In this document: positions 51,161-58,257 of the stretch, piece by piece
How the letters are laid out: the number at the start of each line of letters is the position of its first letter
How positions within the stretch are numbered: the stretch's first letter is position 1
NCBI GenBank assembly: GCA_030272835.1
Contig: SZOQ01000003.1
Coordinates: 1 to 64,000 of the forward strand
Reading direction: 5' to 3'
From: 2-12-FULL-60-25 sp003576745
Lineage (GTDB): Bacteria > Patescibacteriota > Patescibacteriia > 2-12-FULL-60-25
DNA: 64,000 bases
Translations under genes and position numbers: made by a program
The notes under the pieces: generated by a model
What the model saw: only the letters and a program-made list of their open reading frames with translations
Database searches by the model: none
Told to the model about the DNA's origin: nothing

Positions 51161-51263
51161 CGTTCACCATTGAATCGGGCTATGGCGCAGTTGGCTAGCG
51201 CGCATGCATGGGGTGCATGAGGTCGTGGGTTCAAGTCCCACTAGCCCGACTCAATGGTGAACG
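51161..51263. repeat. Perfect 13-bp inverted repeat flanking tRNA-Pro
   Basis: CGTTCACCATTGA (51161-51173) and TCAATGGTGAACG (51251-51263) pair exactly two bases outside each end of the acceptor stem, extending it into a ~20-bp helix in the precursor RNA. Confidence 0.85.
51176..51249 (+). tRNA. tRNA-Pro (GGG)
   Basis: 74 nt to the discriminator A: CGGGCTA/TAGCCCG acceptor, GCGC/GCGC D stem, CATGC/GCATG anticodon stem, loop ATGGGGT with anticodon GGG, and GTGGG TTCAAGT CCCAC T arm. CCA is not encoded (CTC follows the discriminator), unlike the Leu, Met and Arg tRNAs here. Confidence 0.92.
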
Positions 51264-51322
51264 AAACGATGTCGCGGGTTTCCGCCAATGGGGTTCGTGC
51301 ATAAAAAAACGAAATCGTGTAT

Positions 51323-51352
51323 TTGACAATTTCGACCCTTTTCTCCTACGTT
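51323..51352 (+). promoter_or_regulatory. Promoter of the gene at 51436
   Basis: TTGACA (51323-51328), 18-bp spacer, TACGTT (51347-51352). Confidence 0.55.
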
Positions 51353-51435
51353 CGGCGTGGTCCGGCGCTCCCGCCAGGCATGCCATCGGTCTCCTGCACG
51401 CGAATGCGACGTGTGGGGGAAACGGATGATATGCC

Positions 51436-51774
51436 ATGGCGGTGATCGATACAATTGAGCGCGAACTCAAAACGATGCTCAATCGCATGCACGAACAGCT
51501 CGAGCGAGACGGTGCAGTAGACTCGAACGACTGGCGTCGCGCAATGGATCTCGCCGTCGCCGGCCATAAAGGCGCAACGGACGAGGCCTGGAAGATGAAA
51601 TTCTCTTGGCAAAGAGACCCGGTGGTGGCCAGAAAACTCCACGAGAAGGCCCGTCGTTTTCACCGGCTTCAAGACCTTCTCCGCGCGGCAAATACGCCCG
51701 AGCGGCAGGAGGAACTCCTCCGAGAGCTCCGTCGCCCATATGCCCTGGAGGATCACCCGGCATTGGATCGTTAG
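51436..51774 (+). CDS. Small helical protein, unknown function
   Basis: 112 residues, almost wholly helical and charged (TIERELKTMLNRMHEQLERD, KLHEKARRFHRLQDLLRAA, ERQEELLRELRRPYALED). No cysteine, signal peptide or membrane segment. No family recognised. Monocistronic, with promoter and terminator, resembling in organisation the small units between fusA and tuf. Confidence 0.65.
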   Translation: MAVIDTIERELKTMLNRMHEQLERDGAVDSNDWRRAMDLAVAGHKGATDEAWKMKFSWQRDPVVARKLHEKARRFHRLQDLLRAANTPERQEELLRELRRPYALEDHPALDR

Positions 51775-51780
51775 TATTTG

Positions 51781-51813
51781 AAACCTCCGCTTTTCTTGCG
51801 GGGGTTTTTCTTT
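51781..51813 (+). terminator. Terminator of the gene at 51436
   Basis: AACCTCCGC ttttctt GCGGGGGTT followed by TTTCTTTT. Confidence 0.85.
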
Positions 51814-51973
51814 TGCCGGCGCCGATGTCTCTAGATACTTTTTTTCGCTTCTTAGTATTTTTGGACAAACCGACTGACCCGTCACTGTACGCAAAAACGA
51901 AACTGCCCTCCCAGCGGATTTCCGGAGGATTTGACATTTTCTTTCATTTTGTGGGGGTTTTCCCCAGGTTTTC

Positions 51974-52002
51974 TTGTCATTCTTGCAGAATCCCCCCATA
52001 AT
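51974..52002 (+). promoter_or_regulatory. Promoter of the HU gene
   Basis: TTGTCA (51974-51979), 17-bp spacer, CATAAT (51997-52002), with the ATG at 52045. Confidence 0.6.
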
Positions 52003-52044
52003 ACGGGGGTTCTTACACAATTAACTCATTTGTCGAACACTTCT

Positions 52045-52326
52045 ATGGCAAAAATGACAAAGTCCCAAATTCTCCAAGGCTTGGCCGAAAAGACCAGCCT
52101 GACAAAGAAGGACGTCGCCACCCTCATGGAAGCCATGACCGAAATGGCTTATGACCAGGTGAAAAAGGCCGGTGAATTCACATTCCCGGGCGTAGGGAAA
52201 CTCGTGAAGGTACATCGCAAGGCGCGCATGGGCCGCAATCCGGCCACGGGCCAGCAGATCCAGATCCCGGCGAAGACGGTAGTAAAGTTCCGCGTCGCAA
52301 AAGCCGCCAAGGACGCGGTTCTGTAA
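52045..52326 (+). CDS. hup: HU-family DNA-binding protein
   Basis: 93 residues; nucleoid architectural protein. MTKSQILQGLAEKTSLTKKD start and GVGKLVKVHRKARMGRNPAT, the DNA-intercalating arm region, then KTVVKFRVAKAAKDAV at the end. Start at 52045 fixed by homology; the ATG at 51931 would precede the promoter. Monocistronic. Confidence 0.95.
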   Translation: MAKMTKSQILQGLAEKTSLTKKDVATLMEAMTEMAYDQVKKAGEFTFPGVGKLVKVHRKARMGRNPATGQQIQIPAKTVVKFRVAKAAKDAVL

Positions 52327-52340
52327 TTCAAAGATCGGAA

Positions 52341-52380
52341 ACAAAAAACATCCCCCAGTGCGCGCTGGGGGTTTGTTTTG
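52341..52380 (+). terminator. Terminator of the HU gene
   Basis: AAACATCCCCCAG ... CTGGGGGTTTGTTTT, 15 bases after the stop. Confidence 0.85.
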
Positions 52381-52424
52381 ATGTACGATCGGGAAGATGA
52401 GGATTGTTCCAGCGTTCTAGCTTT

Positions 52425-52620
52425 TAGTTACGGGGCTAAGGGCAAAGGGAAGATTGTGGTCCCCCTACGCAACCACGCAACGACATCCTACAGGGCGCGG
52501 CATGCCGCACCCCTACATCCTACTCCCCACCCCCTACTCCCTATTCCGCATCCTACGCACCACGTCCTACGCACTTTTCGCATCCCGAAACCCGCATACC
52601 GCTCACCACATGGCTCATGG
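52425..52620. repeat. Dispersed intergenic repeat, copy D
   Basis: Contains acggggctaagggcaaaggg, aagattgtggtccccctacg, acatcctacagggcgcgg and the ctactccccac word series. It shares cctacagggcgcg with copy E (~55050). Confidence 0.7.
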
Positions 52621-52668
52621 CTCACGGCAACCCTCCATCCCCTCCTTCCTTTTGTCCCCGATCGATAA

Positions 52669-52694
52669 ACAAAAATCCTCGACGGCATCGAGGA
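52669..52694 (-). terminator. Terminator downstream of the small gene at 52737
   Basis: TCCTCGA cggca TCGAGGA followed on the minus strand by TTTTTGTTT. Confidence 0.75.
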
Positions 52695-52736
52695 CTGCTG
52701 TGTCCGCGGGATTCGGTAGAGGTTTACGGCTTTCTC

Positions 52737-52904
52737 TCAAGTGAGCACAACGTCCGAATGGCCGATAGCGGCAGAAGACCCGCCGGAATCGCACCACAGG
52801 ATTGAACGCTGCTGGGCCCGCAATGCGAGTGCCACGGCCCCCGCATGTATAAGTCCCGAAAAGTCGTGTTTAGCCCGAAACCTCTTGCCGATCCCTCCGG
52901 ACAT
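52737..52904 (-). CDS. Possible small protein
   Basis: 55 residues from ATG 52904 (66 from a TTG at 52937). Reads GKRFRAKHDFSGLIHAGAVA in the first half. The case for it is a terminator 43 bases past its stop and the lack of any other gene on this transcript; ribosome-binding signals are weak. Could equally be non-coding. Confidence 0.35.
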   Translation of the reverse strand: MSGGIGKRFRAKHDFSGLIHAGAVALALRAQQRSILWCDSGGSSAAIGHSDVVLT

Positions 52905-52955
52905 CTCAAGAGTGCCCCGAGAAAAATCCTCGGTCAAGCGGGTATGTGGAAGAAT

Positions 52956-52987
52956 AGAAAAAGGCGCTATCCCTCGGGAAAGCGCCT
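52956..52987 (-). terminator. Terminator of the gene pair 53230/53024
   Basis: AGGCGCT ... AGCGCCT followed on the minus strand by TTTTTCTATTC. Confidence 0.8.
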
Positions 52988-53023
52988 CAAGGACACACCG
53001 TATGACGGAATCACGACGGCCTG

Positions 53024-53233
53024 CTACGAGAGTCGGTTGGACGGACGGCTTCTCGCCGCCTCTTCGCTCACTACCTGTTCGTAGCGCGCCTCTTCGCCCC
53101 AGCGGGATTCATCATCCTCGCGGTTGCGGACGGATGAAGAAAGACGCTTCGATCTCGGCGGCGGGAAGATGTCCGCCGTGTAGCCGGTGAGCTCAAGATC
53201 ATCCTCTTCCTGTCCGTTGATTTTCTCGCTCAT
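53024..53233 (-). CDS. Small acidic protein, unknown function
   Basis: 69 residues, highly acidic and polar (INGQEEDDLELTGYTADIFP), probably disordered. An AGGAGGA ribosome-binding site eight bases upstream and a four-base ATGA overlap with the preceding gene argue that it is real and translated with it. Confidence 0.65.
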   Translation of the reverse strand: MSEKINGQEEDDLELTGYTADIFPPPRSKRLSSSVRNREDDESRWGEEARYEQVVSEEAARSRPSNRLS

Positions 53234-53811
53234 GATGCTCCTCCTTTATTGCTTGCATTCTTGGAAACCCGTGGGCGTTCGTACAGCTGACGCAGTTTGT
53301 CCTGACTGCGACGCTGCGTATCCGCGCAGTACCACGGCGGCAGGCCATTATCCTGTGCGGGTAAAAGCTTTACGGTATCGGGACAAACGGGACAAACGTA
53401 TGGCGGGGCTTTCCCACGAAGCATCTGGTGCGTAAGCGGCGTCAGATGATCGTGATAGTCGCATGAGACATTCGGACAAAACCAGCTCCGCACGCGAAGC
53501 GGATTGATAACCTCACTCCTCGCCTCTGCCGACGATGACGGCCACGTGGCGGGCGACGGGTACAATCCATTCTTCGAACCGATGCGTTCCTTGGCCGCAA
53601 TTTTGCGTGCCCTCTTTTCCTCCTTCCGAAGCGCTCGACGTTTCAGGACTTCGTCCATGGGTGGTTTTTCCGGGGTGTTGTATATCCCGGAAGGTACCAC
53701 CGCATCATGCGCGCCGGTCACACGATGACCGTGGCTCGCTTGCGTTTCCGATTCAGGCGCGCCGGGTATGTGATTCCCGCGCTTCACTTCTTCCTCTTCC
53801 GTTTCCGTCAT
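53230..53811 (-). CDS. Hypothetical protein with zinc-ribbon-like cysteines
   Basis: 193 residues. The first ~90 are charged and low complexity, with a basic helix (KRRALRKEEKRARKIAAKER). The second half has CPNVSC, then YVCPVCPDTVKLLPAQ and WYCADTQ, a possible Cys zinc ribbon. AAGGGA precedes the ATG. Unknown function; nucleic-acid binding is a reasonable guess from composition only. First gene of a two-gene operon. Confidence 0.65.
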   Translation of the reverse strand: MTETEEEEVKRGNHIPGAPESETQASHGHRVTGAHDAVVPSGIYNTPEKPPMDEVLKRRALRKEEKRARKIAAKERIGSKNGLYPSPATWPSSSAEARSEVINPLRVRSWFCPNVSCDYHDHLTPLTHQMLRGKAPPYVCPVCPDTVKLLPAQDNGLPPWYCADTQRRSQDKLRQLYERPRVSKNASNKGGAS

Positions 53812-53879
53812 CGCCGTCCCTTCTCGCCCTCCAATGGGCTAGTGATTCGCGTCTGTAGGTGTGTAATGTGCGAGGAACA

Positions 53880-53903
53880 AAGAAAGCCTCCCGTGAGAGA
53901 GGC
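53880..53903 (-). terminator. Terminator-like hairpin upstream of the gene at 53230
   Basis: GCCTCTC / GGAGGC-type stem followed on the minus strand by TTTCTTTG. It would end transcripts from ndk or from a 33-codon ATG frame (54037-53937) ending in EAVHTS, which I do not call as a gene. Confidence 0.6.
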
Positions 53904-54098
53904 CCTTCATACATTCCAAACGGGGACTTCAGGATGTATGAACGGCCTCCGGATCAACGATGAGGCAAAGGGCAAACGCAAAGGTCTGTACCTTTTTGGC
54001 GGTGAACATGCGGACACTCGCGTTTGTCATGAATCTTATGATACATGCGCCCACCCGAAACCGCAATATCCGTCAAGTCGCCAGCTGATATTCCTGCC

Positions 54099-54695
54099 TC
54101 ATTCCCCGGCGAAAAACGCTTTTGGATTGTAGAGAGCATTGTCCAGAACATGCTCGTAGCTCTGCAAATCCTCTTCGGTAAACCAAATGCCGATTTCGGT
54201 TTTCGCTTCCTCGGGTGTACCGGACGCGTGGATCAAATTGCGGATGGAACGATGCTGTTCATTTGCGAGCGAATAGGTATCCAGCGAAAAATCGCCGCGA
54301 ATGGTTCCCGGCAAAGCGGACGCAGGTTCGGTGGCTCCGACAAGCTTCCGGACAAGCGGGATCGCCTGCTCCCCTTCCAGCACCATAGCCACGATGGGCC
54401 CGGATTTGAGGAAGCGTACCAGTCCGTTCTTGATGTCCTGGCCATAGCTTTGCCAGTTCGGAAACGGAAACTCCCGACCTTCCTCCGCATATTTCGATTT
54501 TGCCTTGTTGTAAACACCCTGCATCCACTCGTCCGTGAGCGCATAATGGCGATCCACGTCCTCATGCTTCGGGAGGATCATTTTTATGGCAACGAGCTTC
54601 AGTCCCGCGCGCTCAAAGCGCGAAATGATGTCTCCCACATGACCGCGGGCGACGCCATCCGGCTTAATCAGTACGAGCGTTTTCTGCATGTTCAT
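54099..54695 (-). CDS. ndk: Nucleoside diphosphate kinase with insertion
   Basis: 198 residues against ~140 for a standard NDK. TLVLIKPDGVARG start, GDFSLDTYSLANEQHRSIRN and LIHASGTPEEAKTEI carry the active site, with the phosphorylated His in NLIHAS. Extra sequence lies after the DEWMQ region (residues ~58-95: YNKAKSKYAEEGREFPFPNW) and as a C-terminal tail. It balances NTP pools. Confidence 0.94.
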   Translation of the reverse strand: MNMQKTLVLIKPDGVARGHVGDIISRFERAGLKLVAIKMILPKHEDVDRHYALTDEWMQGVYNKAKSKYAEEGREFPFPNWQSYGQDIKNGLVRFLKSGPIVAMVLEGEQAIPLVRKLVGATEPASALPGTIRGDFSLDTYSLANEQHRSIRNLIHASGTPEEAKTEIGIWFTEEDLQSYEHVLDNALYNPKAFFAGE

Positions 54696-54754
54696 AATAG
54701 TGGCCGGATGGTATCAGACACGGAGAGGTTTTACAAGGGTATTGAGGACGAAAT

Positions 54755-55110
54755 GGCGGTAGGGAGTTGGCTTTTAGCTATTGGCAATTAGCAAAAGGAA
54801 CAGGGCAAAGGGCTAAGGGCTATGGGAACGGGGTTATTGGTTACTGGTTACGTGTCCTGGATAAACAGCGCATTCCCTACGAACCTACGATCTTACGGGC
54901 CTACGGACACAAGGGCTAAGGGCAATGAAAACAGGTTATGGATTATAGGGAAGATTGTAGGTGGGAGCTGTTAGCAATGAACAATTGGTAATTGGATTTT
55001 CGGATGTAGGTATTCCGCATGACTCACGACCTACGTCCTACGCAACTACGTCCTACAGGGCGCGTCGTGCCGCGCCCCTGCATCCTACTCCCCACGCCCT
55101 CCTTTCTTCT
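54755..55110. repeat. Dispersed intergenic repeat, copy E
   Basis: The fullest match to copy A: tagctattggcaattagc, acagggcaaagggctaaggg, ttggttactggttacg, gataaacagcgcattccc and tacgaacctacgatcttacg occur in the same order, with more words before gcaactacgtcctacagg. Nothing coding is seen in 54700-55120. Confidence 0.75.
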
Positions 55111-55122
55111 TCTCAATCTGAC

Positions 55123-55151
55123 TTGCCTTTTACGGCATTTTCTGCTAAATT
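55123..55151 (+). promoter_or_regulatory. Promoter of rpmF-nusB-rnc
   Basis: TTGCCT (55123-55128), 17-bp spacer, TAAATT (55146-55151). Confidence 0.5.
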
Positions 55152-55222
55152 CAGGCAACCTCTGATTTCGTCAGAGATCCCGGACGACAGAACTCCGGTC
55201 TCTATTCTTCCTTACATCCGTT

Positions 55223-55468
55223 ATGCCATTACCCGGCCATCGACACACCCGTTCAAAAAAGCGAAGGCGAGCCAGTCATTTTGCGCTCGTCAAGGCAAAT
55301 CTCTCCAAGGACGCTAAAACAGGAGCTCTGCATCTTTCCCACCGTGCCGCTCCCGGAACCATGGAGTACAACGGGAAGCCCATTCATATAAAGCCCGGCA
55401 AACGAAAGGCGGAAAAAGCCGCGAAGAAACTTACGCGAACCAGGGAAAAGGCGGCGCAGACCTCCTAA
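55223..55468 (+). CDS. rpmF: 50S ribosomal protein L32
   Basis: 81 residues. The N-terminal HRHTRSKKRRRASHFALVK and LSHRAAPGTMEYNGK match L32 except that the zinc-binding cysteines are absent, so this is the C-minus form. A basic C-terminal tail (KRKAEKAAKKLTRTREKA) makes it longer than usual. It precedes nusB and rnc, a common order. Confidence 0.85.
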   Translation: MPLPGHRHTRSKKRRRASHFALVKANLSKDAKTGALHLSHRAAPGTMEYNGKPIHIKPGKRKAEKAAKKLTRTREKAAQTS

Positions 55469-55502
55469 TCCCGTTCGAAACCCCTTGTCCTTTCAGCACC
55501 TT

Positions 55503-56066
55503 ATGTCCAATCGCCACCTTTGCCGCGCTCTTGCGCTCCAATCCCTCTATGAGTGGGATTTTCACAATGGCGGAAAAGATGCTGTCGCGCTTCTGAAACG
55601 CAATATCGAAGAGTTCGCTCCCGATTTGGAGGAAAAAGATTTTGCCGAACAGCTTGTGGACGGCATTATGAAGCACCAAGACGATATTGACGGCCTTATT
55701 ACCAAGTTCGCGCCCGACTGGCCATTGCCGAAAATCACGACCGTTGACAGAAATGTGCTTCGTATCGGGACATACGAACTCATCTATACGCATGAGATCC
55801 CATCCAAAGTCGCCATTAATGAGGCGATTGAACTGGCAAAAACCTTTGGAGGAGAATCCAGCGGCAAATTTGTGAATGGCGTGCTCGGCGCCGTGTTCCG
55901 CGATCAGGCCGCACAAGGAGTCGTGAAAGAATCGGACAAACCCAAAGAAAAAAAGGAAACGAAAGAGGAAGAATCGAAACGACATGCCAAGGAAGGAACG
56001 GACATGCCCAAAGAACCTTCCACCTCGAAAGACTTTCCTGCCGCGCATCCGCATATTGAAGAATAA
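55503..56066 (+). CDS. nusB: Transcription antitermination factor NusB
   Basis: 187 residues; all-helical protein that binds boxA RNA with S10. SNRHLCRALALQSLYEWDF start, VDRNVLRIGTYELIY and PSKVAINEAIELAKTFGGES, KFVNGVLGAV are diagnostic. A Lys/Glu-rich tail of ~50 residues is extra. Start at 55503. Confidence 0.95.
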   Translation: MSNRHLCRALALQSLYEWDFHNGGKDAVALLKRNIEEFAPDLEEKDFAEQLVDGIMKHQDDIDGLITKFAPDWPLPKITTVDRNVLRIGTYELIYTHEIPSKVAINEAIELAKTFGGESSGKFVNGVLGAVFRDQAAQGVVKESDKPKEKKETKEEESKRHAKEGTDMPKEPSTSKDFPAAHPHIEE

Positions 56067-56190
56067 AAATTGAGGAACGGAACATACATTCACCTTCATA
56101 TTCATTATTGACTCAAACGACTACGGCGAGGGATACGGAAGCGCGTACATACGAGCTCCGCAGCCATCGTCGTCGTCGTTCACTACGACC

Positions 56191-56904
56191 ATGGAACGTT
56201 TCGATTATTCCGAGCTCGAAAAACAGCTCGGATACACATTCAAAGACCAGTCTCTGCTCACGCAGGCTCTTACGCACCGATCTTACATTAACGAGCATGC
56301 GGATTTCCCGTATCCGCATAATGAACGTTTGGAATTTTTGGGAGATGCCGTCCTTGAGCTCATCGTGACGGAATATCTCTACTCCCATTACGAAAATCCC
56401 GAAGGGGATCTTACAAACTGGCGCGCTGCGCTCGTGAATGCCAAAACCCTCGCCGGTATCGCGAATCAGCTTCACTTTGAGGAATACCTTCTTATGAGCC
56501 GAGGCGAAGCGAAGGACGCCAATTCCAAGGCGCGCATGTATATTCTGGCAAATGCCATCGAAGCCATTATCGGCGCCATTTACATGGATGGCGGGAATGA
56601 CGCGGCCAAAGGGTTCATCGACCGTCATATTCTGTCGCATTTGGATTTCATCCTGAAAAACGAACTCTATATCGATCCCAAAAGCAAATTTCAGGAGACG
56701 GCGCAGGAGCTTCTCGGTATCACTCCAAGCTATAAAGTGCTCGAGGAAACCGGTCCGGACCATGCCAAGGAATTCACGGTGGGCGTGTTCCTGGAAAAAG
56801 AGCTCGTGGCTGTCGGCAAAGGGACATCCAAACAGGAGGCGCAGATCTCCGCCGCCGAAGCCGGACTGGAAGAAAAAGGATGGAGGACAAAACCGGGAAA
56901 ATAG
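56191..56904 (+). CDS. rnc: Ribonuclease III
   Basis: 237 residues; cleaves double-stranded RNA in rRNA processing. Signature NERLEFLGDAVLEL (~50), DALIGA-type AIEAIIGAIYMDGG with the catalytic Glu, and a C-terminal dsRNA-binding domain (~160-232: DPKSKFQETAQELLG, GKGTSKQEAQISAAEAGL). Follows nusB by 124 bases. A long perfect palindrome lies after the stop. Confidence 0.97.
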   Translation: MERFDYSELEKQLGYTFKDQSLLTQALTHRSYINEHADFPYPHNERLEFLGDAVLELIVTEYLYSHYENPEGDLTNWRAALVNAKTLAGIANQLHFEEYLLMSRGEAKDANSKARMYILANAIEAIIGAIYMDGGNDAAKGFIDRHILSHLDFILKNELYIDPKSKFQETAQELLGITPSYKVLEETGPDHAKEFTVGVFLEKELVAVGKGTSKQEAQISAAEAGLEEKGWRTKPGK

Positions 56905-56919
56905 GGTATATATCCGTTG

Positions 56920-56947
56920 CGTAGGGTGATGCATGCATCACCCTACG
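56920..56947. repeat. 28-base perfect palindrome after rnc
   Basis: CGTAGGGTGATGCA followed by its exact reverse complement, no loop. The CCTACGAAC word overlaps the dispersed repeat vocabulary. No T run, so not a classical terminator. Confidence 0.7.
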
Positions 56948-57043
56948 AACACCCACCCGCGCCCATATGTTCGCTTCGCTCGATATAAACGCTCGTCGCT
57001 CGGGAATGCATGAGCCGACGCTCCCGCACCACGCTCGCTCCTC

Positions 57044-57118
57044 GCGCCCATAGTTCAACGGATAGAACACCGGTCTTCGGAACCGGATATGGGGGTTCGA
57101 TTCCCTCTGGGCGTACCA
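57044..57118 (+). tRNA. tRNA-Arg (TCG)
   Basis: 75 nt: GCGCCCA/TGGGCGT acceptor, CCGGT/ACCGG anticodon stem with loop CTTCGGA (anticodon TCG), T arm GGTTCGATTCC, encoded CCA. Confidence 0.93.
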
Positions 57119-57155
57119 TTCAAAAACGGCACCGCCAGGTGTCGTTTTTGAATTG
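57119..57155 (+). terminator. Terminator of tRNA-Arg
   Basis: TTCAAAAACG-CACC / GGTG-CGTTTTTGAA stem directly after the CCA. Confidence 0.85.
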
Positions 57156-57274
57156 TTTGAACGGGTGAGGGAATCGAACGGACCAGCGAGAGGCCCGCCA
57201 GAGGCGGGCCTGTATCCTTCGGCTTCGCTCAGGATAGACTCCGCCACCCCGGTCCCCGAGAGCGGAGCGAGGGG

Positions 57275-57295
57275 CGATTCCCTCTGGGCGTACCA
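57275..57295 (+). repeat. Exact 21-base copy of the tRNA-Arg 3' end
   Basis: Identical to 57098-57118, 177 bases downstream. An inverted 13-base copy of the T arm (GAGGGAATCGAAC) lies at 57167-57179. The layout recalls att-site duplication by a tRNA-integrating element. A palindrome (AGGCCCGCC/GGCGGGCCT, ~57193-57213) sits between. Confidence 0.7.
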
Positions 57296-57301
57296 CTCGT
57301 T

Positions 57302-57323
57302 ACCCCGCCTCACGGCGGGGTTT
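57302..57323 (+). terminator. GC-rich hairpin with T run
   Basis: ACCCCGCC tcac GGCGGGGT followed by TTCTG, marking the transition to AT-rich DNA. Confidence 0.5.
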
Positions 57324-57405
57324 CTGATGGCGTGCTAAACTAATTTAGCATATAGGTTATACTCCTTATTCAGGATGAATTGGAAATTGTTATCTGTGTG
57401 AAAAT

Positions 57406-57822
57406 ATGAAAATAGCTGAACGTTTTGAAGTAATCATCGGAACTTTTTTTCTCACAGCACTTCTTTTCAGTATTGGACAAGGCTGTACAAATGAACAACA
57501 GAATGTAGATTCAACGCCAGAAGTTTCCCCGGCCATTGAAGTTCCGCAAACAACATCAACTCAGATACCGACGTACATGCAGGAACCAGAACCTCTGATA
57601 CAGGAACCCGACCAACAAACGAATATCAACCCGACTCCTGCCACAGCACCGTCCACGCCAACAGAACCTGTTCCCACAATAGATCAGAAGCCTATTACTA
57701 CACCATCGTCGACAAAAACCTGCTGTAAATATTGCAAAACCAGTAAGGCGTGTGGTGACTCCTGCATTTCAAAAAACTTAACATGCAATAAGGTGCCCGG
57801 GTGTGCTTGCAATGCATATTAG
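57406..57822 (+). CDS. Exported Pro/Thr-rich protein with cysteine-rich C-terminal domain
   Basis: 138 residues. Hydrophobic N-terminus (~8-26) ending in a possible lipobox-like SIGQGC; a Pro/Thr/Gln linker (~30-102); then a ~34-residue module with ten cysteines: CCKYC, KACGDSCISKNLTC, GCACN. That KACGDSCIS...C...GCAC pattern occurs at the end of assorted small bacterial secreted proteins as I recall it, without a named function. AT-rich codon usage unlike the rest of the window. Confidence 0.75.
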   Translation: MKIAERFEVIIGTFFLTALLFSIGQGCTNEQQNVDSTPEVSPAIEVPQTTSTQIPTYMQEPEPLIQEPDQQTNINPTPATAPSTPTEPVPTIDQKPITTPSSTKTCCKYCKTSKACGDSCISKNLTCNKVPGCACNAY

Positions 57823-57848
57823 TAATAAAAAACAACAGCAATCGAATT

Positions 57849-58055
57849 ATGTATAAAAAAATCATTGTCACAATAATAATTTTTTTCATTGCTTTGCCAG
57901 TGCAGGCGAAGGTCCGTCCAAACGAAATTTTGTCAGTAGGTCAAGTTGTGACATACACCGATAGACACGAACATAAAGACCGACTTGGAACAGGATCTGG
58001 CACTATTATTGATGACAATGGATTGGTTCTTACCAACTATCATGGAGAGATTTGA
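57849..58055 (+). pseudogene. Truncated trypsin-like (HtrA/S1C) serine protease
   Basis: 68 residues: signal peptide (IIVTIIIFFIALPVQA), then GTGSGTIIDDNGLVLTNYH, the strand-His region of HtrA-type proteases ending exactly at the catalytic His, after which GEI and a stop follow. The Asp and Ser parts are missing. 58056-58172 continues with an open fragment (LGITNEDLTHIPVEIFVWSS...) of unknown origin. The coding remnant is AT-rich. Confidence 0.7.
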
Positions 58056-58197
58056 GTTTAGGGATAACCAATGAGGATTTAACTCACATACCTGTAGAGA
58101 TATTCGTTTGGAGTTCTAGTAAAAAATTAACCTTAGAGAGTCTGAACGAGTTTCTGCACATTTCTTTGCAAAGAAGTTGGTAGATATTCCGATGATG

Positions 58198-58226
58198 CAA
58201 AAGCCCCGACAGATGTCGAGGCTCTT
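58198..58226 (-). terminator. Terminator of the pyrF-pyrE operon
   Basis: AAGAGCCTCGACA / TGTCGGGGCTTTT stem on the minus strand, about 32 bases after the pyrE stop. Confidence 0.8.
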
Positions 58227-58257
58227 ATTGAGATGAGGAGGCGCGGTCGCTGTGCCC

